From Diaporthe sp. PMI_573 (lineage: Eukaryota; Ascomycota; Sordariomycetes; Diaporthales; Diaporthaceae), in assembly GCA_021399435.1 (NCBI GenBank), contig JAJTUP010000016.1, positions 310,001 to 374,000 on the forward strand: a stretch of DNA of 64,000 nucleotides. The letters are read 5' to 3'. Below are positions 23,462-35,471 of the stretch, piece by piece (positions within the stretch are counted from its first letter, which is position 1; the number at the start of each line of letters is the position of its first letter). The notes under the pieces were generated by a model that saw only the letters and a list, made by a program, of their open reading frames with translations, ran no database searches and was not told where the DNA came from. Both the position numbers and the translations under genes were made by a program.

Positions 23462-26403
23462 GTATCGACGATGAGATGCATAGTTCTTTCAGTACCAAAA
23501 CAAATCTACAATCAAGTGTCAGATTGGGCGACCGGATCTACCGGGTTCCAGATTATGGTCGAAATGAACCAGGGCGCCTAAATTGACAAAAAGGTGCAGA
23601 TATGCCGGGCTCTTTGACTTACAATGGTCCAGATCACGCCATCCCACTAATCACACTTCCTATCCTCGTGACCCGAGACAATATGACGGTCAACTGTCAC
23701 GTATGGCAGGACCCACACGGGCTCGAATGACAAGGCAATAGACCTCAGCCAGACATACCGATCTGCATGTCAACAACTTGGTCAGCTGCACTAGGCACGC
23801 ATGTGTGTTCCCGAATCACCCCCTATGCACGTAGCATATGTGTGAAGCAAAAGCAAAATTGACAGGTTGAGATGATCACATTTCATGACCATATCTCACC
23901 CAAAAATATGATCAAATCGACCTCCAGCGTGCTCACGCCCCCCCCCCCACCTTACTTTCCTCATGCATAGGCTGATGTCAGACGTGGAACCTCAATGCAG
24001 GTACGTCCCAATCAGTCACTCTTTGATGGGTAGATGCTTGGCCATAGGGGTCTCGACGGTCACTCTAGGCGCGTGAAAACTGATCAGGCCATGATAAAAC
24101 CTCCGAAAATTTCAGCTCGACAAGATCCTGCGCCTAGTGTTCCTGGACCGGTGGACGTGATTTCCGCCAACCATCTGCAACGTTGTAGTGCTAGGAGAAT
24201 TACCGGTCTGTAATCGCCGACTCGCGCTCGTATCTTTGGTCTGGACCTGGTTAATACTTGGCGTCTCTAAGGGTGGCATTGTGGCACGTTTCCCATCACA
24301 CTCGAATGGCTGAAAAAGTGGTGCGGCAACACATATGCACATGCTATAATAGTCCATGTCCTGTTTCACCAACGTCCGAACCAAGCAGCGGGTGGCTGCT
24401 GCTCCAGCAAGTAAGACCGAGTAATTCCCTTGATTACATCCAGCCGGGCGGATCCGGCACACACTTCTGTGCTCGTCAACCATGCATGCGCCGAGGGAAG
24501 CTGAGAGTTTGGCAGCTTACCTGCAGGTGATGGCGGTTGTTTATTTCGTCTAACCCACCCTGGGGCAGCCTTCCGCATGCGGCCGTGATGGGCAACTAGG
24601 GTAAGTCTAGCGTGTGCTTGAGCATGGGTCAAATCAGGAAATCGCGAATATTGATGTCGCTTCTCTTGAAAAGCAAAAGGGTCTCGAGTATTCTTTCCCT
24701 GCCTCCCCCAATCCCGTTACACATGTGCACATGCACGGCCCGAATGCCCGGAACCCTCGAGGCAGTGTTACCTGAAGCAAGATGTTGCTAGAAATGCAAG
24801 CCACTTGTACCTTATTGCCAAAGGCGGTAGTACTCGGCTTTTATCAAGTCGTGCATCGATGTCAAAAAGTTTTGACTGCGGGAGCTTGTGCAGATCGCGC
24901 AGGTTGCGGACATGCCTCAATGCCGTCGAACCAGATTTGGGGCATTCCACCCTCCTTGAGCGGGGACCTCAGGCAAGAATGACTACTCGAAGGTCCCCGG
25001 GACTATCGTCACAAGTGACTTCTGACTATTGTGGGTGGTGAATTGTTTTAGATCGTGGGTAATTGCTAGCTGCGCTGGGTGATTAGTGCGTGCAGAAGCG
25101 AGATTGTGATCCCTATTCTTGGCGGGCATGGCTACACACATATACCCTGATGACAAGGGGCACAAGGTTCTGGCAAGCGCAGTTTTAGATATCGCTGAAG
25201 GCACGGCTTACATTCAAATGTTGGAAAGAACCATTCTTATTATTGGTGCAGAGGGCGAAACGAATAGGAATGCTGAAGCGACAATCTGGCTAACAAGCTT
25301 GGTACCGATGATATCCTCCAAGTGATAACGTGAAACTATTGAAATACAAGTAGGCAATGAAAATGTGAATCAAGCCCGCAAATATGGCTAAGCCCAACAA
25401 GAAAAAAAATCCACTGCTTCAGTCCCTGGTCCGTACCTGCATGAGCCAGCTCGAGTGAGATCCATGGCGTTAGAGCCCTGTCCAAGAGATCTCCCCGGGC
25501 CAACCGAAATAGGTGTCTAGACTCGCACCATGATCAGCAGCACCGTCTTTCACCGCCCAAACTTCTGCTCGAATGACGCAATCTTAGTTGTCATGCTTGC
25601 AGTCTGCTGTTGACGTCGGGCGTTTTCGTCGCCGGTCTGATCCGGAATCATCACGATGGTATTTCCGTCGCGGACAGGTTCTTTCAAGAATGGTTGTGTT
25701 CGGAACGAGGAGAGGGCTTGGTTCTGGGGTTGCCCCCCACTGTTGTCATTGGGCGTCGTCCTAAACCGGGCATATATTAGCTTGTGGATGCAGGGAGCAT
25801 TGGAGTTGCGACGTACCTGTCCATTATTTTGTCACTTATGTTGTAAAGTGCCCAATGCACAGTCTGAACAGGGACACTGGGTGTAACAGTGACACTGGGT
25901 GTGGGAGGGGCAGGGATGAAGAAACTGCAGGCACACCGGGGGGCCGGAAAACTGTAACTTTGGTGTTGATATGGTCGAAAGGGAAGCGCCGAGCTTATAG
26001 ACAATGAAAAGACCGCTGGTCAGATGAAGACTGGTGAAAGCCATCTTCATCCATTCAGTCAAAGGTGTTGTGATCTTATATCTCTTGCAGTCGAGAGCAA
26101 AATGACTTCGTCGCCTGCATTCTCATGCCTGCATGCCTCAGTTCAGCTTGGGGGAGCACAACGAAGCTCAGCACGCACAGATTCACCCATTGCTGCGAGC
26201 GGCTCGCTGCAGAAACGTCAAATCGAGAAAAGATCAGCAGATCTATTGTCCAGGAGAGATACCGGCAGAATAAAAAAGCAAATAGTCGGGATGAGCCACA
26301 GACTTGGTTGTATCGAAAAAGGAACGACAAATAACGTCCGGTGAGGTCTGGCTGACCGTTTAGCGTTGCATCCGCATGGATTCCCACGTGGGATATCCAA
26401 CAC
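23462..26403. other. Intergenic, no supported gene
   Basis: Both strands have only short overlapping frames. A run of C lies near 23940. A short frame at 25128-25325 has a segment (YPDDKGHKVLASAV) vaguely like the end of a GDSL/SGNH lipase, but no other part of such a gene is visible. Confidence 0.5.
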
Positions 26404-26909
26404 ATGTTTCAGGCGAATGCCGCCTGGGAGGAGCCGAAGTGCCCATACGTCAAAATCGAATTACCTGCCCTTGTGCCGTTCTGGCTACATTTGCCTTCGG
26501 AGCCGCGTGAGGCAGCAGAGGTGGTTCGCCAATGTTTGCACCTGGCTAGTTGGGGGTCTCTCGTGTTCCCCCGAACACACTTGAACCCTGCTTTGCTCGT
26601 CTCGCTCCAGCAACACGAGGCCTACCAGAAATTGCTCACCGAGGGACGCTGGAAATTTTCAGTACGTATCTATCTTGAAGATACACTAAACGCCAGATCA
26701 TTTCTTCCGTGAACCTCTCTTCTGTCGACTATTGCTGGTCTTATTCGGAACGGTCTGCGAGGTGGTTGCCCTTTGACCACCTCAGCGGATCTCTTCTCAG
26801 ACCAAGCGACTCCCCGTACTCACCAGTCTCAACCATCAATTTCACGGCGCTAGGGGACCACAGAAACACCCGCTCCGATTTCGAACGACTCGATGAGCGC
26901 GTTTCTTGA
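26404..26909 (+). CDS. Possible hypothetical gene
   Basis: An ATG at 26404 opens a frame of protein-like composition (ALVPFWLHLPSEPREAAE, QQHEAYQKLLTEGRW) running to a possible donor GTACGT at 26662. A second frame from 26697 (VNLSSVDYCWSYSERSARW) runs to a stop at 26909. Joining them would need a 35-nt intron, shorter than fungal introns usually are. Read straight through, the first frame stops at 26712. No family was recognised, and it may be a chance frame. Confidence 0.25.
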
Positions 26910-29214
26910 AGTCCACTCGATCTTCATGCCGCTCGTAACAATCACCGGTTACCAGCCAGAAGCTTGGGCTAAGGATGCCGCGTTTGCCGATGCCCGGGTG
27001 CGTGGCGCTAGCCATGCAGACCTGCCCAATTCGACACGGTGACGAGGGTCGGGTCCTGGGTAAGATCAACTGATGACTTAGACAAGGCTGAGCTCGATCA
27101 CTTGGCCAGTGCGCTTGAGTCCTCGGGTTGTGATTGGCCACCGGTCTCAGCCGGTCCGGACGCAGAGGAGATGCTTTTGCCAACACGGCAAAACCTGCCT
27201 ATTAGGTAGACCAGGGCAATATCTAGGCATAATTTTTGGCGGTCCAAAAAATTGGGCCTTTCTTCTTTCCTGAGGACGGGGATAGCATCCCGTCACGATC
27301 TGTCATCTTGCATGTTGGTGGGTGGAACCTCAATGAGTGAATTTACGTTATCAGCCCGACCACCAGACACATGTACTCTGCCAGTGATTGTGACTTGATT
27401 TTCCCTCAGCAGTCCCGGTGATTCAGTAAAATTCCACGAGGCATATGATGTCTTGGTCCAGCATGCATGGATGAGTCTTCAAAATCCAGACCAGCGATCA
27501 TCTCTGTTGCTTCTGGCTGCCGCGTGCGGCTGCGCAGGGTCCGAACTCTCATGCCACCCACCCGAAGCCTTGCCTTGCATAATTCGATGGGGGGCTAGAT
27601 CTTGACCCCCAGACTCCCGTTTTGTTGGGACTGCAGTCACTGGCCGGCCAGCCTCATTTAGTTGAAGGTTGGTTACCTAGAAGTGCTCTTTTTTTGCTGC
27701 AGGAGCCACCATGCCCATTGTTTCCCCTGGAGCACCATGTCTCAGTCCCTCAACAGCATTTGAATCTATACCATCCTTGCCATTCATTTTCCCGGTCGAC
27801 GCGAAGTTGCTTAAACTCTAATCCTACGTCAGCCGTGTACTGTACCCGATTGCAGGGGTCGGGGAAGGACCCGGCTTTCCTATTGGTTTTCGACACATGC
27901 CAGTCATTACTCATGCGGCTCATGGGCCTTGCCTGAATGCGACGTCGATGTATCTCGTTCGATTGACCAATATTCCCATGACCAACGAGCGAGCTTGGAT
28001 TCATTCTTCGTGTTGCTTGTTGCCTTGCCTTTGCGTCTACGCCTCACCATGGACCTATGAATTTCCGCTTCCCGAATCGGCTGTCGGTCTAGCTGAGATC
28101 ATGTGTTCTGTGCGTACCTGCAGGAGCCGTGTCACTCGAAATAGCAACAAAGTGCTGAAGCATGATAGGCCTACACTCTAGTGCCAGGGCGAAGAGGTAG
28201 GGTGGGTGGTCTAGTTGGCAACGGCGGTCTAGGCGGCAAACAGGTAGGGTGTGACACTCGTGACCGACTTCGTCATTGGCAAAAGGAATTGGCCGAATCC
28301 TGTGGTGCAACACGGCAGTGAGGGACCTCACCGCCGTCCTTCACCCTGTCGGCACTGATAGCTTGATTCCGGTGATAGGTCTAGTAAGGCTACGGAGTTC
28401 GGAGGAAATTGCGGGACCGATCAAGTATCAAAGGTGCCGACCGCCAGCTGGATGATACTTGCTCGGCGACTCCTGCGCACCCTTCCTGGCCTGCTCTTTG
28501 TGACAGTGTAGCCTTGGTTGGGTCTTAAGCCCTTTCAAAATTCATTCTCTACCATCCCCGAGCCTTGCTGTCAACCTCGGCATTTGAGGAGACTCGCCGC
28601 TCAGCGCTGAGCTGAGAATTGCCTTGCCATCGGACCCCGCTCCTGTACTACACGATCAGCCAGCACACCCGCTTGGCGAGGACAACCACGGGGACAAATT
28701 TGGACGCGGTGCAATGTCAGAAGTGATATAATTCAGTGGAGGAAAAGACAGGGCGGCAGGATAGGAGAGATGGAGGGATTAATTGGATGTCAAATTCTCA
28801 GCGTCGGTCTCACGGCATTGGTGCACTAAATTCAGCCAGACCACGGTGTTCGCGAAAAATGGACTCAGCGCAACGCTCTGCCTAATGCAGTCTCGAGCTG
28901 ACGGAAAACTCCGATGCAGTGTGAGCTGAGAAAGGCAGCTATTTCACGTAGTCTGTCCTAGCATAGCGAGAATACGTTGGTGATATGTGACGCACCACAA
29001 CATGTTCTCTCTAGTATACTTGAAGGGAATTATACAACGGCGACAACAAGAACGGAAACCTTTCAGCCACATGACAGTGATCCAAATTGAATGAGGACAG
29101 AGGGGCACCTGAGGGGCTCTGAGGGGATCTGAGGAGCCTTCGATGAGATTGTGTCACGACGCCAAGTGGGCGGATGGGACAACACCTGACAGCACCTGGC
29201 CCCGCCGCTCAGCG
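26910..29214. other. Intergenic, no supported gene
   Basis: No protein-like frame or known element was recognised. Near 29103-29140 there is a short run of CTGAGGGG-type repeats of 11 bp. Confidence 0.55.
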
Positions 29215-29494
29215 CTAACTCCCATATTCCCTGATGAAGTGTTCGATGTTCTCCTCCATGGCCCTCATCTTTTTTTTGCGGTTGATTCTGATATTGGGTG
29301 TGCAATCTGGTAGTATGACGGCGATGTTGCCGTCTCGAGGTGTCTCTCGAAGAAAGGCTTCCAGCCTGTCAGACGAGAGCGCGTGGCTCCTTGTCGGATT
29401 GGCGCGGGTTGGGGATGGGTTGTCTCTGTACGTGGTGATTAGCACCTGAAATGCAAGACATTGCTAGCGGATGCGCGCGAACCAACCTTTCCAT
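29215..29494 (-). CDS. Very small two-exon gene, relative of the 41.8-kb gene
   Basis: Proposed exons 29494-29487 (ATGGAAAG, 8 nt) and 29425-29215, with a 61-nt GT-AG intron in phase 2. An in-frame ATG at 29512 is an alternative start adding six residues. The protein, about 72 residues, has SSDRLEAFLRETPRDGNIAV and ends KKKMRAMEENIEHFIREYGS; it is hydrophilic, probably helical at the C-terminus, with no signal peptide. Support comes from the gene at 41839-42120, which has the same 8-nt first exon, the same intron phase and a matching core (FVQEPPKNGNILATLP). I do not recognise the family and assign no function. Confidence 0.55.
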
Positions 29495-29512
29495 AGTCAC
29501 ACCAGCAGTCAT

Positions 29513-31258
29513 CTTCGGCTATTCTTTCTGGACAATCCGCAAAGAATCACGACAGCACATACAATACAGGTATCTGTTGCAACTAATGTGTGTTCTCAAG
29601 AAGGATCTGTCAAACTTTGAAGAGAAAGGACATGTCTTTATACAATGGAGTTCCCCATCGCCAACCTCACTTTCATCGTTCCGGTCTCATCAAACCGCAT
29701 CTGCGGCCGCGCAATGCCCAACCCACGTTGTCACAGGGTGCAGTACGCTGTTGCTTGCTTTTTCTCGCAGAAACAACAGACACGTGCATCCGCGCATGCA
29801 ATCCGGCCAATGCAGACTCAGGAAAAACACTTCACCGTGGCAGCTACTCCCTATCATTTGATGCCACTCGATGCTGCTGATATGAGCTGTCTCGATTACA
29901 GCCCCGGCCCCTGTCGAGTCCTGTTCCGACACCCAATTTCAAGGGACAACAGCGCCCCCGATGTTGCAGCCTTCCTTTGAGCAGCCGTTTACGACATCTC
30001 AGATCTGAAAGCTCACAAATCGTCATCTGATAGCCTGGAGATCGAGGCGGCACATACGTGGGGAATTCCCGTGTGCCTCGTTTTTGCTTCTTTGTCCCAC
30101 TCTGTCCATCCACGGAGGAGGGACAAGTTCGTGTTTTGATGCATGTGAGAGATGAAAACCAAGCTCAGCGACGATACTGGGACAGAAAAGGAAAAGGCCG
30201 AGGCCAGAACAATTGAGCAGGTTTCGGGTGGAAATAATGATGCAAAGGGACTGAAACAAGAAAAGCATGCATTGGCACACTGCCTTGGACGCTGCCTGGA
30301 TGGGGCGGAGGACTCGGAGTGTCAAGCCAAGAAACTCAACCTCGAGGTTACATTGTCCTGCCTGACAGCCGCCCTGGGATGGTGTACGTCGCTCCGCTCA
30401 TCTTCCTCTCCCTGTCTTGTGGTGACTGTCATCTCAATCCCCCACCTCGAGCCAGGATCGTGCCGTGACTCGAATGCTGTGCCTCTACAGCTGCAGCGAT
30501 GTTTGAGCTATTGACCCACAACTCCATGTCATGAGAGGCAGCCACACGGAGTTTTGAGGGCCGAGGGACCAATCACTTCCCGACCTCGCTGTCGTTGGGA
30601 AATGACAGGCAGAGCAGGAACTCATATTCTGCACGTTGGAAATGAGTCGGTGGTGACATCTCCTCGTGTGTGACACACCGGCATGGTTGGTTGTCAGGTT
30701 GTCTCAGACATGCATTCGCAAGATCGTGCAGCTACCCGCGCTGAAGAGTTTTCACAGGAAATGGCGGAAAGTGACCGGTTCAAATGTGGGCATCTGCAGA
30801 ACTCCAGGCAGTGGAAAGTGCAGTTTTGCTCGGGGTCACCGGCCCAAGACGCCAACAGGCCCAAGCCACCCGCGCTTAGACGCAGCTGGCAGGTGGCCCT
30901 GAGGCCTCAGGCGACAGAACAATGAGCTACGTCGTAGCTCATGTGCAGTTTTTCTTTTTACTGTGCCCGGTCTCTGAGTGTGAGGACGGAAGTTGCTCCT
31001 AAATGCCAAGATACGGTCAAGACAACAGGGGTTAATGAACTATATTCAGCTATTCGTACTGACGGTTAAATGATGCCGCCTGCTACTTGTGCAAAAGACT
31101 TGTGTTTACATGCGTTTTTTGGTCTTTACTTGCTTTTCAACGTCTAAAGGGTTTCCTAAAGATGTCTTGCAGTATACAATTCTATTGATTGGCAAGGACG
31201 GTTTTATAATAATTTACATCCCCTAAGGCCCCTGTCACGCAAAGCAATCTTGATCGTC
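29513..31258. other. Intergenic
   Basis: No supported gene. A 21-nt inverted repeat with a single central base (ATGAGCTACG-T-CGTAGCTCAT) lies at 30922-30942. The frame at 30152-30514 begins with an ATG but has no recognisable motif. Confidence 0.5.
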
Positions 31259-32608
31259 TCAGAGTTTGCTGCTCGTCGATCTCTGCATGGTCCTAAGCCG
31301 CTCAGGCGTAAGCAACATGGTCCGCGGGTACTCCGGTGGCACCTCCCTCCCCAAGAGCATCAACGCCAGCATCTGCGCGGTCCGGAAGGCCTTCACCATC
31401 CCAATCCCCTGATAAGCCCCACACACCCACTGATGCCGGCGTCCCGGAAGCGGGATCTGACCAACGAAAGGGTTGTGGTCCTCCGTGAACGCGACTGCGC
31501 CGCTCCAGGCATGTGTAACCTCGAGATCCCTGGTCCCGAGGTCGAAAAATTGGGGAGTCACTGCCCGCAGGTGGGCATGGGGTACCAAATCGAGTTTGGA
31601 GTCATCGGCTGTGGCCCTGCGTCCTGTGTTGGCCCTGCCCATGATGTACGATCCATCAGGCCTCTGGATCAGGTAGTCATAGTCTTTCTCACCGTAGCGC
31701 AGCCAGAACGAACGGTCGTCGACGGTAAGCGTGTTTGAGCTCGGCACCTGTCTCTGAACGTTGGCGCGTACTGGTGAGATGAAAGGCCGCAACTCGTGGA
31801 GCAGGTGGCCTATCCAGCTGTTGGTGGCATGCACGACCTTGCGCCCCCTTACTTCGCCTCGGCTCGTCCGCACGGTCGCAAAGTCATCACCGTCATTGTC
31901 GCTTATTGAAGTCACGGGGGTGTTCGTTTGGATGGAGAGACTGTTGTCCAGGACCATCTTCTCGAAGCCGCCCGTGACGAATCGATACGGCCAGAGGGTG
32001 CCCGCAGCCATGCCGATGGCCCCCACACAATGCTCGCCCAGGTGGCGAGCTTGGAGATCTTCCCTGGACAGGTAGACAGTATATTTTGCCGCCAGCTCAG
32101 GGCTGTGCATTCGCATGTCTTCGAGGGCGTCATAAGCACGCTGAAATACCTTTTCATCGTGATACACGTCAAGACCCTCCACCATGCGCAGGTCGCATTT
32201 GAGGTCGTCCTGTTTTGCGCACTCAGAGACGGCTTGGAGATGGCTGTGCTCATACTGCATGATCCGCACCGCTTCCTCGACCCCATACTGATCCTTGTAG
32301 TCGTACCAGACTCCGGGGCTCATGGCTTTGCAGTGGCCGCCATTGCGGCCTGTTGCTCCAGAGCATAATTCACGAGCTTCCAACACGACGATCTTCAACT
32401 CTGGGCAGATTGAGTACAGAGTGCGGCAAAGACTGACAGATGTCATGCCCGAGCCGATGATGACTACATCTGCCTCCTGCAACCATGGTGACTGCAATGT
32501 GCTGATGCTCGAGGGTACGGAGAGCCAGAAGGGCTGTGAGTATTCCTTCACTGGAAGTCCAGGATCGACGACTCCACGTTCGTATATTCCATCTGGTGAG
32601 CTTGACAT
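31259..32608 (-). CDS. FAD-dependent oxidoreductase (DAO family)
   Basis: Intronless 449-residue protein with ATG at 32608. The DAO fold is clear: the Rossmann dinucleotide motif DVVIIGSGMTSVSL at residues 47-60, a second FAD contact ELCSGATGRNGGHCK at 80-94, and the C-terminal HNPFVGQIP and GAYQGIGM segments that close the FAD site. The SGATGRNGGH variant resembles gamma-glutamylputrescine oxidase-type and sarcosine oxidase-type enzymes, which oxidise secondary amines to imines with release of aldehyde and H2O2. No peroxisomal SKL-type tail is certain, although the protein ends SSKL, which resembles one (SKL at the C-terminus). It is divergent from the DUF3445 gene at 33226. With the Rieske oxygenase at 38298 it would fit the last step of N-demethylation. 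Confidence 0.9.
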   Translation of the reverse strand: MSSSPDGIYERGVVDPGLPVKEYSQPFWLSVPSSISTLQSPWLQEADVVIIGSGMTSVSLCRTLYSICPELKIVVLEARELCSGATGRNGGHCKAMSPGVWYDYKDQYGVEEAVRIMQYEHSHLQAVSECAKQDDLKCDLRMVEGLDVYHDEKVFQRAYDALEDMRMHSPELAAKYTVYLSREDLQARHLGEHCVGAIGMAAGTLWPYRFVTGGFEKMVLDNSLSIQTNTPVTSISDNDGDDFATVRTSRGEVRGRKVVHATNSWIGHLLHELRPFISPVRANVQRQVPSSNTLTVDDRSFWLRYGEKDYDYLIQRPDGSYIMGRANTGRRATADDSKLDLVPHAHLRAVTPQFFDLGTRDLEVTHAWSGAVAFTEDHNPFVGQIPLPGRRHQWVCGAYQGIGMVKAFRTAQMLALMLLGREVPPEYPRTMLLTPERLRTMQRSTSSKL

Positions 32609-33225
32609 GATTGCAGCGAGAGCACAAAAAATTGGAAGAGGTAGGTGTTGCAGGCGAACTTGAGATCAATTGATGTGTTGCAGGTTGGTTCATACGGCTT
32701 GTTGATCTTGGAAGCCAGAGGACCTCAGGTACGACCACTGCAGTCCGTCCTGTTGACTTACAAGGTACTTAGGTACCCTGCCGTCGTTGTCAGACCTGCA
32801 TTGCCCGTCTTTGGCAGACTGAGCCGATTGGATACGCATAGCCTTGCCGAGATCGGTCTGGCCCAGCGACAGCTTATCTATCAAACATCTCACAGCTGTT
32901 AAAGACGTGTGTGCATAATATCACGAGTTTGGGTAGGAACGAACCTATCAGGGCGAAAGGGGGGGGGAGCATCTGAAAACATTGGGGAAGCGCAGCAGTA
33001 GGGGATCAACATTTGAAAAGCACACTAAACTTTCTTTGGAAATGCATCGCGATGCGGATTTCATTGGCTGGAGGTCCACGACTAGCGCGAGATCGCATTT
33101 GGCGTCACTGCCGGCCATACTTTGCTAGCATTGCAATTTATATGTAGAGTCGATACTGGCGGTACAAGGGGATTATTTTGAATCACGACGTGTACATATG
33201 GATTTTGGAAGTTGACTGTACGACG
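32609..33225. promoter_or_regulatory. Divergent promoter region, FAD oxidoreductase / DUF3445
   Basis: 617 bp between the starts of two divergently oriented genes of related enzymology, hence a likely shared control region. A run of nine G lies near 32961. No specific operator could be assigned. Confidence 0.45.
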
Positions 33226-34791
33226 ATGTTCTATCTAGCAACCCCATCCACTGCCCTAACATTTGTCCTCTCTGGGCTGTTGTGTGCCGCTCTCACGCAT
33301 TTTGCACGATGTTTTATTTTACGAGCACGTCGTAGCAGCGTGATCTTTAAAAAACGGGCGGAGAAGGCGAACAAAACTGAGGTTGATGCATTCAAAAATA
33401 CATATCCGCCGTCCCGGCGAGATGCCTTGGTCAGTTCGACAGACCCATGTGCCAATGAATATCGATCGCTTCTCTCCAACTCTGGGGCGCTGGAGAAGCC
33501 CAGCCGACGCACTCCTACTGGGTTCTTCGACGCAGATATCCACGCTATCGGGCCGTTTCCTGACTATGCTGTGCTGAGCGGTGTTCCTCACCCAAAACCA
33601 TGCCCACCTTTTGATATACAAAAGGCTATCTTCAGGCCTTTCCGACCATTCCGCTGGACTTATCATCAAACAATGTGTGAGTGGCTTCCCCAGTCCTGAG
33701 TCTGTCGGTTCGCTTCTAAAACTGGAACGATTGTCTTGCCAAGCATTGCAGAAATTCGAACCCGACTTCTGGATCGAACTGGAGAACAATTACTTTGATC
33801 GTCTCAAGCAGCGGAAACAATTGCTGGAACAGCACGGGACCGACATTCTCAACCATGCTCCTGGCTCAGAATTGGCTTGCCAAGAGTTGATGGAAATGGT
33901 CTTGCAGAACGTATGCATTCGATACCCCCACTACTTCTCCCTCGAAGAGTCCAATACTGTGTTCGTCAATCGACTTTTGGAGACCCGAACATTTCTCAAG
34001 CTCAGACATCCCCTGCAAGTCCTCTTCGACAATATCCCCGAGGACTTTGCCATCATGCAGCGCGACGAATTGGACGGCATGTATTATTTACGAGCCGGCT
34101 TCATTTGTTCCTCCATTGGCTGGACGTTAGGGACCCATTTCAACCGGCAGTTGCGAGATATTCACACCGAAGTAAATGATTACGCGGAGAAAATGTCAAA
34201 ATCTATGGATCGGTGAGTTCGCGGCTTGTTTGCTGATCAATCTGTTGAGCGTCCAAAGCCAAGAACCTCCGCTGATTGCAATTGGAATTGCTCATGAGAA
34301 GCTACTTTTCGAAGATGCCGACAGACCGGCCAATCCAAAGATGCGCATGGTTCGTTGAAGATTGGCAACCACTATTTGTCACTCCCAGCGAATACGCCAA
34401 GAACGCTGGCACAAAGCATAAAGGTGAAAACGTGGGCATTGACCAATGCTACTTACGCTGTGATTGGCAAACACTGCGTCGTCTTCCTCTCTCGGGTGCA
34501 GTGGTATTCAATTTCAAGGCTGTGTTCACGCCCATGACAGAGTTGCGTGACGAGCCCTACATCCCTTCCTTGGCCCTCAAGCAGTTATCTGAGGGCAATC
34601 CGCACATCACCTCAGGCAAGGTTCATCAACATATCCGACCGACTGTCCTCAAAGCGCTAGAGGACTGGAAGAATGAGCAAATAGACGCTGGATTGATCCC
34701 TAGTGATTGGGAGGAGGGCACCCTCGCGGAATCGCCCTTCTATCCGGGCTGGGAAGAACGCTGGCGGGCCAAGATGGGGCTCGAAATTTGA
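33226..34791 (+). CDS. DUF3445 protein, heme-dependent oxidative N-demethylase-like
   Basis: Three exons: 33226-33676, 33744-34212 and 34302-34791, giving 469 residues. An acceptor choice at 33743 (CCAAG) is needed, because using the CAG at 33751 creates a stop. Residues about 5-27 are hydrophobic, probably a membrane anchor. The rest carries DUF3445 marks: EPDFWIELENNY, YPHYFSLEES, HPLQVLFDNIPEDFAIMQRD, SSIGWTLGTHFN with IHTEV, MDRYFSKM, and the late YLRCDWQTLRRLPLSGAVVF. Bacterial relatives are heme-dependent oxidative N-demethylases that turn a dimethylamine into a monomethylamine plus formaldehyde. The substrate here is unknown, but the position between an FAD amine oxidase and a Rieske oxygenase suggests an N-methyl compound. 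Confidence 0.88.
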
Positions 34792-35471
34792 GCTTGAGCG
34801 ACAATTTCAGGATAGCCATCTTACACATCTGAGTGGAATGCAAATGATGGGACATTTGATCAGAAATAATTGTGCAATGCGTGTTATCTTGCAATGTACA
34901 GGTTTCCGTGACTGTCAGGTTCAACAGCGAGAACTAGCAATACAACCTATCAAAAGATGGATGCGAGTGCTGACGATGTTGCGGCCCATGTGACTCTCTC
35001 GATCAAGAAAACTCAGACTACTCATCAGACGCTTCATATTGTTGGGTAAATCGTTCGAGTTGTCCACATTTGCGTCACCTCATTTTTCTGGTGATTAATA
35101 CGTCTATGTAGATTCAAAGGGTCCATTGGCAGCGGGAGGGAAGAAGTCCGGCATGTAGGTAATGTCAAAAGACCACCCCAGCGTGCTTTCTCGAATCCCG
35201 TCCTCAAGGACGACGAGTCATTTTGACAAAGATAAGACAAACTCGTCTAGCAAGGCACATGGCCAGCGGCAATGCATATGACTAGTTGCCGGCACTGCTG
35301 CAGCTGATCGACGGCCAACGGCATTCGATGCCAAATCGCTCCGGGTACAGTTCCGTTGTGTATGTCCCCACTCCAACCCCTCATTCACCTCTGCCAGTGG
35401 TAAACCAAGCATTAAATATATCTTCACATGTTCCGTTCGAATTAATGGCATTGCGTGCCTAGAAAACCAGA
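34792..35471. other. Intergenic
   Basis: 680 bp between the DUF3445 gene and the C6 regulator. No other feature was recognised; it should hold the 3' end of the first and the promoter of the second. Confidence 0.55.

Noticed and set aside
25128..25325. Possible GDSL/SGNH lipase C-terminus
   Set aside because: Only one short segment resembles the family; no catalytic Ser block or other exon is visible nearby.
33178..33225. Upstream extension of the DUF3445 gene
   Set aside because: The extended frame would start with TTG; ATG at 33226 gives a normal start followed by a hydrophobic anchor.
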